A stretch of DNA of 64,000 bases, from assembly GCA_026874595.1 (NCBI GenBank), contig CM049317.1:21648882-21712881 (forward strand). Direction: 5' to 3'. Positions 27,801 through 36,800 of this stretch are shown one piece after another. Every line of letters begins with the position of its first letter. Within the stretch, counting starts at the first letter, position 1. The notes under the pieces are model-generated. The model searched no databases. It was not told the origin of the DNA and saw nothing but the letters and a program-made list of their open reading frames with translations. The DNA is from Sipunculus nudus. Taxonomy: Eukaryota > Annelida > Sipuncula > Golfingiida > Sipunculidae. A program made the translations under genes and the position numbers.

Positions 27801-30800
27801 CAACAGGGGAAGAACCATAATTTTTTTTAGGTCAAAAGGTCAAAGGTCAAGGTCACAGGAGCCTCTTCTTTGAAAAGCCTGTGGATGCATTTTAAGCCAA
27901 CCCTTTCATCCCAATTCTTTGATCTTTCACATATAGCTCACCTACTAAGTTGGAGAAGAATCCTATAGATTTTGAGGTCACAAGGTCAAAGGTCAGGGTC
28001 ACAGGATCCACTTCTTTGAAAAGGTTGTGGACACATTTCAAACTAGACTTTTCATTCCAAATCTTCCAGCACTGATATCGCTTCTCTGCCAACAGGGGAA
28101 AAGACCTGTTGATTTTGAGGTCAAAGGTCAAGTTCACAGCACCCACTTCTTGCGTGGAGTCTTTTTCAGGCAAACTTTTCAATCTGTACCTTCCATCTGT
28201 CATATATGGCTTACCTACCAATAAGGGAAGAAGCCTATTGATGTTGAGGTCAAAAAGTCAAAGGTCAAGGTCACAATATTTAATTGTTCTAAATGCTTGT
28301 GAGCATATTTCAAGTGTAACTGTTCAACCCAAACCTTCAGTCTTTCACATATGCCACATCTATGCATCACTCAGTTTGACTCAAACTTCATATTTATGGG
28401 TCTTCTTGCTTGAATAAATAACTTATTGATTTTGGGGTCAGCTGGTCAGCAGGTTAAAGGTTGCAGGTCAAAGTTATTCACCCATTGGTTGCCAAGTAAT
28501 TACACCAGATTTAAGTGGTTAGTAGTTACCCATCATTTAGAAAGAATCCAGTTGATATATGGGCAAAAGGCCAAGGTCATAGGTCAGGGATGTTCACAAT
28601 TACTTATTTTATAGACAATCTCTATTTTTCTTGTATATATAACCATCCCACTCCAGCTGGTACATCTCCCTGTGTGGCTGTAATTGTGAGTGACACTGGT
28701 GACATATGACTCCCTTTTGTATCAGCCTATTAAGTGATAAGGCTCAGTGATAAGTACCTCTTTACTTCATAACAAAAACACTGTTGTCAGAATGCTTCAG
28801 CCAGGCATTAAGACTATGAGAGTATAGTATTAAGGTTTAGCTACTGATTTATAAGATGATGGGAACATTTTGCAGTTTATTTTATGGAATCCTAGCAATA
28901 AACTTAGTTTCCTAGATATCTGAATATTTTAATATATCACCACATATAAAAGCAAGTGTTTGTTCTCATAATATGTGGATGTGTACCTTGATTTAGGATG
29001 GCTTTTTGTTTTATTTCAAGACTCTTAGTCATGCTTTCTGCATTTCTTTTCTTTCAGGTTTGGCAGTTTACCTACCCTGCTGACCCCATTGAAAAGCAGA
29101 GTGATAATAAAAAATATTGGACTTACACTTTTTACAATTACATATCTATAAATCTGATATGAGGGCCTGGACATGCCTTTTGAATTATTTTGGGCATCCA
29201 TTACTGGATAATTTGCCCCAAGTTTGGTCTCTTATTAGAGAATGTGGGATATCAAATGTCATACTTGTCAGAAATCCATTATGTCTGCCAGTTAGCGACC
29301 TTAGAAATTCTTTCTTCAGTGCAGTTTCAGTAATTGTATCCGCCAAAACAGAGTTTTGCGGATACTATGTTTTCAGCTGGCCGCCGCCGCCGCCGCGGCG
29401 TAGGTGTCCAGAGAACTCCTCCGTAACCACTGGGCGGAATTTTACGAAACCCGGGATTATGTTCGGGTCACATGTGAACTGCTGCGCCCCGATTTTGTTT
29501 TGACCTCTGACCTTTCCTCTGCGCTCTGCGTCCGTTTGTGCATCTGTTTCCACATATAAACCCACATATCTCGAGAACCGTTTGACCGATCAGGAAAATT
29601 TTTTTGCACAAATGTAGCCCTTGGAGAGCTGGTGGCGCCACCTGCAACCATGTTTGCACAGTGTCCATCTGTTCGTCTGCCTTGGGTTAAAATCACTCAT
29701 ATCTCTGCAGTGACTTGACTAATTCACCTGAAATTCGGCATGCGTAAACATCCTGGATAGCTTTTCTGATTTTATGACAGGTGGCGCCACCTACATTCAC
29801 GTTTACGCTGCAGACATCCAAGCTCATATCTCGGGAACCGTTTGACCGATCAGGAAAATTCTTGTGCACAAATGTAGCCCTTGGAGAGCTTTATAACATA
29901 CACCAAAAATGGTGGCGCCACCTGCAACCATGTTTGCACAGTGTCCATCTGTTTGTCTGCCTTGGGTTAAAATCACTCATATCTCTGCAGTGACTTGACT
30001 AATTCACTTGAAATTTGGCATGCCTATACATCCTGGATAGCTTTTCTGATTTTATGACAAGTGGTGCCACCTTTATTCATGTTTACGCTGCAGACATCCA
30101 AGCTCATATCTCGGGAACCGTTTGACCGATCAGGAAAATTCTTTTGCACAAATGTAGCCCTTGGAGAGCTTTATAACATACACCAAAAATGGTGGCGCCA
30201 CCTGCAACCATGTTTGCACAGTGTCCATCTGTTTGTCTGCCTTGGGTTCAAATCACTCATATCTCTGCAGTGGTTTGACTAATTCACCTGAAATTCGGCA
30301 TGCTTATACATCCTGGATAGCTTTTCTGATTTTATGACGGGTGGCGCCACCTACAATCAAGTTTACGCTGCAGACATCCAAGCTCATATCTCAGGAACCG
30401 TTTGACCGATTGGGCCAAAATTTTGCATGTGTATAAATCTCACATAGCTCTTTATCATACGCAAAACTGGTGGCGCCACCTGCAGCCATTTTTGCACAGC
30501 TCCCGTCTGTTTGTCTACCATGGGATAAAATCACTCATATCTCGGCAGTGGTTTGACATATCTGCCTAAAATTTTGCAAGCTTATACATCCCCGACAGCT
30601 CTCTTGATTTTATGACAGGTGGCGCCACCTGCATTCTAGTTTATGCAGCAGATATCCAAGCTCATATCTTGGGAACCGTTTGACCGATTGGGCCAAAGTT
30701 TTGCATGTGTATAGTTCTCACATAGCTCTTTATCATACGCTAAACTGGTGGCGCCCCCTTTAACCCTTTTTTGCACAGCGTCCATCTGTTTGTCTGCCAA

Positions 30801-33800
30801 GGGCAAAAATCACTCATATACATGTAGTGGTTTGACTTATCTGCCTTAAATTTTGCATCTGTATACAACTTGGACGGCTTTCTGGATTTTGTGGTAGGTG
30901 GCGCAACCTACATACACAATTTGGCTGCAGACATCCATGCAAATATGCAACACTTCACTCTATTTCCCCTTGCCACTCAATCCATGCCTCACTTCACCCG
31001 TTCTACTCTGATTTAGGCGGATACAAGTAGTCGCTTGTCGACTACCCGTATTCTAGTTTTTCTTTAATGTTTGGTTCGATTTAGAGAATGTTTGTTGTCT
31101 GATTTCAGACTTGTCAGAAGTCCAATATGGACACCAGGCAATCATCTTTTAATTCCTTTTGATCATTTTATCTCAAGAACAGTTAAAGTGAATGCAGTTG
31201 GATGTATATTTATGAAATCTTGTAAAGGATTGGGACAAATATGTCTGAATAAATATTACCATCATTTATAAAAGTGCAGTACAGTTGGCTTGTATTGAAT
31301 AAAAATTCACACAGAAGCACCTGTTTCTCAATAATTCTTGCATGTATTTCCTTGATTTTTGCTATATATTTTGATCTTATATTTGCCCTTTGTGGTGTTC
31401 CTTTTGAGACTGACAGGTTTCAAGCAAGCTGTTGGAATAGTTCCTGATAGCTGAACAATCATGCATTTTCCTCAGACCATCAATTCACTGTGTTTTAACC
31501 AGACATAGGTGATATATATTTCTGTTGTCATAGAAAATTTTCAACAAATTGGCAAATTGGTTCTTCAAAATTTGACTGGAAGTTGTGAATCTCAGTCCAT
31601 GATGTCACAGGTCATGCTTGGCAGCTGAGGGTCATGACCCATGGGTCACTTGTTTTATTCTTTACGAATTGTTTTCTCTATTTTTTAAACCTTTAAAAAT
31701 GTGAACATCTGTCATAAGGGCACAAATCGTAACCGCTGGACCTAGAATCTTCAGAAATTAGGTCTCTGTTACCCATATCCTTTGAGCCATGGGGCCCCAA
31801 AGTACCCCCCAGAATAGTCAAAAATTTCATACAAAAACTTCAATATCTCATTAACTACATCACTGATGGTCATGATTTTTGGCATACATATCGATCATGA
31901 GATGTTGCATTAGTTTCTCCAGACTGGTGGCGCCACCTATATTTTATTCAATTTTTCGTATTTTTTCTCTATTTTTGAGACCTTTAAGGATGCTGTCATC
32001 TGTTAACATGGCACAAATTGTAACAACTGGACCTAGAATCTTCATTCTTGTCATGCAAGGAGGCCCATGAAAAGTGTCAATGGAAACCTGAAATTAGGTC
32101 TCTGTTTCCCATATCCTTCAAGCTATAGGACTCTGAAGAATCCCTCAGAATAATGGACAATTTGATACAAAAGCTGAAGTGTCTGAACACCTAATGCAGA
32201 GGTCACCATGATTCTTTTCATGGATATTGATTATGGAGTGTTTCATCAGTTTCTCTAGACTGGTGGTGCCACCTATATTTTATTCAATTTTTCGTATTTT
32301 TCCTCTATTTTTGAGACCTTTAAGGATAATATCATCTGTTAACATGGCACAAATTGTAACAACTGGACCTAGAATCTTCATTCTTGTCATGCAAGGAGGC
32401 CCATGAAAAGTGTCAATGGAAACCTGAAATTAGGTCTCTGTTTCCCATATCCTTCAAGCTATAGGACTCCGAAGTATCCCTCAGAATAATGGAAAATTTG
32501 ATACAAAAGCTGAAGTATCTGAACAACTAATGCAGAGATCACCATGATTCTTTGCATGGATATTGACCATTAAGTGGTTTTATTAGTTTCTGCAGACTGG
32601 TGGAGCCACCTGTATTTTTTTTTAAAGTTTACACATTTTTTTCTCTATTTTTGATATATATGAATACAGACACAATCTTGGCCTGTTGGTTAGTCTGTTT
32701 GATGCTTCAGTTAAAGGGGTATATACTACCATTCAGATGATAAATTTCCTTTTGCGAATCTCTTCCCAGTCAGCTGAGCGTCATGACCCATGGGTCACTT
32801 GTTTTTTTCAGAAATCTGTGCAGGAGAATGGTATTTTATTTTTGAACTTTTTTTGTATGTTTAAAAAAAATGTCATGATCAGGGAAAGAATGAAAATGAC
32901 AGTTTTTATTGCTAAACAGGTATATCACTGTATAAATTGCATTTTATATCTTCTAGGAAGATAAAAATCAAAGTAAAAACTTTTTTATGGCAAATTGGTT
33001 CTTCAAAATTTGACTGGAAGTTGTGAATCTCAGTCCATGATGTCACAGGTCATGCTTGGCAGCTGAGGGTCATGACCCATGGGTCACTTGTTTTATTCTT
33101 TACGAATTGTTTTCTCTATTTTTTAAACCTTTAAAAATGTGAACATCTGTCATAAGGGCACAAATCGTAACCGCTGGACCTAGAATCTTCAGAAATTAGG
33201 TCTCTGTTACCCATATCCTTTGAGCCATGGGGCCCCAAAGTACCCCCCAGAATAGTCAAAAATTTCATACAAAAACTTCAATATCTCATTAACTACATCA
33301 CTGATGGTCATGATTTTTGGCATACATATCGATCATGAGATGTTGCATTAGTTTCTCCAGACTGGTGGCGCCACCTATATTTTATTCAATTTTTCGTATT
33401 TTTTCTCTATTTTTGAGACCTTTAAGGATGCTGTCATCTGTTAACATGGCACAAATTGTAACAACTGGACCTAGAATCTTCATTCTTGTCATGCAAGGAG
33501 GCCCATGAAAAGTGTCAATGGAAACCTGAAATTAGGTCTCTGTTTCCCATATCCTTCAAGCTATAGGACTCTGAAGAATCCCTCAGAATAATGGACAATT
33601 TGATACAAAAGCTGAAGTGTCTGAACACCTAATGCAGAGGTCACCATGATTCTTTTCATGGATATTGATTATGGAGTGTTTCATCAGTTTCTCTAGACTG
33701 GTGGTGCCACCTATATTTTATTCAATTTTTCGTATTTTTCCTCTATTTTTGAGACCTTTAAGGATAATATCATCTGTTAACATGGCACAAATTGTAACAA

Positions 33801-36800
33801 CTGGACCTAGAATCTTCATTCTTGTCATGCAAGGAGGCCCATGAAAAGTGTCAATGGAAACCTGAAATTAGGTCTCTGTTTCCCATATCCTTCAAGCTAT
33901 AGGACTCCGAAGTATCCCTCAGAATAATGGAAAATTTGATACAAAAGCTGAAGTATCTGAACAACTAATGCAGAGATCACCATGATTCTTTGCATGGATA
34001 TTGACCATTAAGTGGTTTTATTAGTTTCTGCAGACTGGTGGAGCCACCTGTATTTTTTTTTAAAGTTTACACATTTTTTTCTCTATTTTTGATATATATG
34101 AATACAGACACAATCTTGGCCTGTTGGTTAGTCTGTTTGATGCTTCAGTTAAAGGGGTATATACTACCATTCAGATGATAAATTTCCTTTTGCGAATCTC
34201 TTCCCAGTCAGCTGAGCGTCATGACCCATGGGTCACTTGTTTTTTTCAGAAATCTGTGCAGGAGAATGGTATTTTATTTTTGAACTTTTTTTGTATGTTT
34301 AAAAAAAATGTCATGATCAGGGAAAGAATGAAAATGACAGTTTTTATTGCTAAACAGGTATATCACTGTATAAATTGCATTTTATATCTTCTAGGAAGAT
34401 AAAAATCAAAGTAAAAACTTTTTTATGTGGGGGGTTAAAATTGACAATGGCAGTGCCTGAGAACTATACCTTTTATTTTTTTGGCCTTATGAGTGAAAAG
34501 ACATGTGAAATATTGGTACACCTGAGAGAGCAGTAATACCTCAGTACAATAAATCTCATCGTACATGAGTCTGCAAATTATTACAAGGAATTATAACTAT
34601 TGGCTAATAATGTATGAAATGTTAATTACAACTTACATAAAAGGCAGGAAAAATTTTGTGATATGTCATGAAAAATTACATGCTTGTAAAACAACAGTTG
34701 TAAAAAATAGTCTTATAAGGTATGAAAAGTTAATTACAACTCATATTAAAGTTAGGAAAACTGATATCTAAGCTTATACTAAAATGGTATGTACACACCA
34801 TACCATTCTGAAAAAGTGAAATAAACATTTGATTATTTGGAATATGCTTTGTACAAGGGTTATAAACTAATCAAAGGGCAATCAGTAATTTGAGCAATTG
34901 AGACCTCTCATTGAGACCTACCCTGTATATTGGCCATGAGGTCTTGCTTTGCACAATAAATTCTGTCTTATCAAGGTTTTAAATGCATGTTATTTGCATT
35001 TAACAGATAAGAGCATTAATTGTGTGGCTAGTTATGTTTTACTTGTTAACCTAAAGTATTCTCCCAAATGATCCAATTTAAAGTTTCAATATATATTACA
35101 GACAAAAAGTGCAGGTCAAAATGACGTTACAAATAATTGCAGACAAAATCTTAACTTATCTCTCTTTATTTAGGAACTTGAGAAGAAAGTGAGCCAGACA
35201 GCTCCATTCAAGAATCTAAAACAGATGTTACAGAAAAAGAACGAGCAAATCAAGGATCTACGTCGACGGCTAGATAGGTAAGAGTTGGGTGTCCCTTGCA
35301 TAGGGTCTTAGCAGGACCTTCTTACATGTTGTGATTTCCTATGTTTTTGTGCATTATTGTACAATATCATTGAAAATCATATGAAACTGAAGTGTGGGAG
35401 AACATTTATGATAATTTTTGTCATAAGAAATTAGAAAATCACAGCATAGGAATTTGCAGCAAATAGCGGCAAATCCAACATAGGGTTTTCTGAATGGTCA
35501 AACAATATGGACACATCTTGGCATGTCATAGGATTTGTAGAAAATAGTATTAAATCACAATGTATATGGAGTGGTTGCACAAAATCTGTGACAGTCAGTC
35601 ATAAACTAGAAATATGCATTCTCAGGAATGCAGGCCTCTGCCATCTTGGTGGTCCTTATTCTATATACTCCTTAATATGGTATGCTCTACAAAACTGTTT
35701 GCATTCTTTTATTTGGCCCATACTCCCAGGTTCATTCATGTAAAGTGAATGTACATTTGTGAATATTCCTGGAAGTCCTTCCTGGACCTGGATCATGAGG
35801 CAGATCCACACCAAAATCTAATCAATTCATCCGTGGATCCTACCTGAAATGTCCTGAAAATTTTATGAGGTTATGTTAAGATTCTTTGAGTTGTTGTGAA
35901 AAAAAAAACACACACACACATGAAAGGGAATGAAGGCTTTCTCTCCTGGTGGAGGCAGTTGTGAACAAGAACACATCAGACGCAGATGATTGCAGGAAAT
36001 CATGTCATTTGTGTGTGAGTTTGGGAGGGGAGGGGGGGGGGAGTCATTTTATGAAATGATATGTTACGGATTCCTGCAGTCATTGTACATAGACCACATA
36101 TTGGTATCTTTGTTTCCCCTTGCTTTCTGCAGCTACTGGTCTTTTCAACAAAAATGAAGATGTGCCAAACTAGAAATATTTTTGAATAATTCTTCAAATT
36201 TGTCTCGGAAAAAATGGAAAATTCAGGGAATTTGGTTTCAATGAAATGATTGGAACCCGGTATTATTTTGATCTATATCTTAGATCCAGGGAAATTCAAT
36301 ATGTTTTAATGAATTGATCTAATTGATCCTGCATGAAGCAAAGGTAATTGTTTTAATTTGATTGTGTGTGTGTATATGTATGTCCAGACGATATCTGCAG
36401 ACAGTATAATGGATCGTGTTTAATTTATCACATAAGCTGGTATCGTGAAAGTGCCTACTTAGTTCAATTATGGTGTAAATCAAAGCATAAATAACCCTGG
36501 AATGAGTGTTTTATGGGTTTTTATAACACAGTTTACCACTTGCTGCAGTTTACCACTTGTTGCAGGTGACCAGACGGCCATCTGTCAAGGACAGCAATAT
36601 CATGATGTCTAGGGTGTTTTTAAAAAAGGTTCCAAGGAATAATACAGGTTTAATTAACATTCCATAGCACCAACTTTGTACACTATCTTCAGCACTGGGT
36701 TTGCGTCCCCATACCAGACGCCTTTTTCATTACAAATGCTTTAACCAAATATCCGAGAGATTGCTGCAGTTATCAGCTACAAAATTGACATGCTTATTGG

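Larger units (their letters stand above)
27496..31652 (+). mobile_element. Helentron-like alpha element B, 4.2 kb, nested in A, hosting C
   Basis: It starts AGCTCAGCTGACTTTCAGTC, then GTCCGTC and GGCCGGCC runs, and ends TCATGACCCATGGGTCACTTG. It is inserted in the T-run of an A unit (left flank CACCTGTATTTTT, right flank TTTTATTCTTTACGAATTG). Its interior has about five ~125-155-bp units with AGGTCA clusters, then a unique part repeated in inverse at 61245-62690. It carries the family C insert at 29336-31056. Confidence 0.7.
26793..34239 (+). mobile_element. Helentron-like alpha element A, nested in M, hosting B
   Basis: The 5' end at 26793 (AGCTCAGCTGACTGTAAGTC, ATCTGAGCTATAGCGATC) has a CTGTCTGTCC run and then ~338-bp units like those at 1075-4020 but in the forward sense. 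Its 3' end (CAGCTGAGCGTCATGACCCA, TGGGTCACTTG) occurs at 32771-32801 and again at 34209-34239 because of the tandem duplication. The array is split by element B at 27496-31652. Confidence 0.75.
26753..34489 (-). mobile_element. Element 'M' copy 2, host of the nested insertions in intron 8
   Basis: The left end 26753-26790 (GGTATGGTTCTCAGGCA) and the right end near 34427-34489 (GGGGGGTTAAAATTGAC, TGCCTGAGAACTATACC, TTTTTTTGGCCTTA) are the two ends of an M element in reverse orientation. Its interior (TTCAGAAATCTGTGCAGGAG onward, 32802-32988 and 34240-34427) matches the inverse of the copy at 42959-43270. Everything between is a later insertion or duplication. Confidence 0.75.

Noticed and set aside
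29117-29503. 128-codon plus-strand ORF
   Set aside because: It crosses the junction between element B and the inserted family C element, so it cannot be an ancestral gene.
31640-31652. Palindrome GACCCATGGGTC as an operator or restriction-type site
   Set aside because: It appears only at alpha 3' ends at fixed distance from the border, so it is explained as the 3' terminal hairpin of the element.
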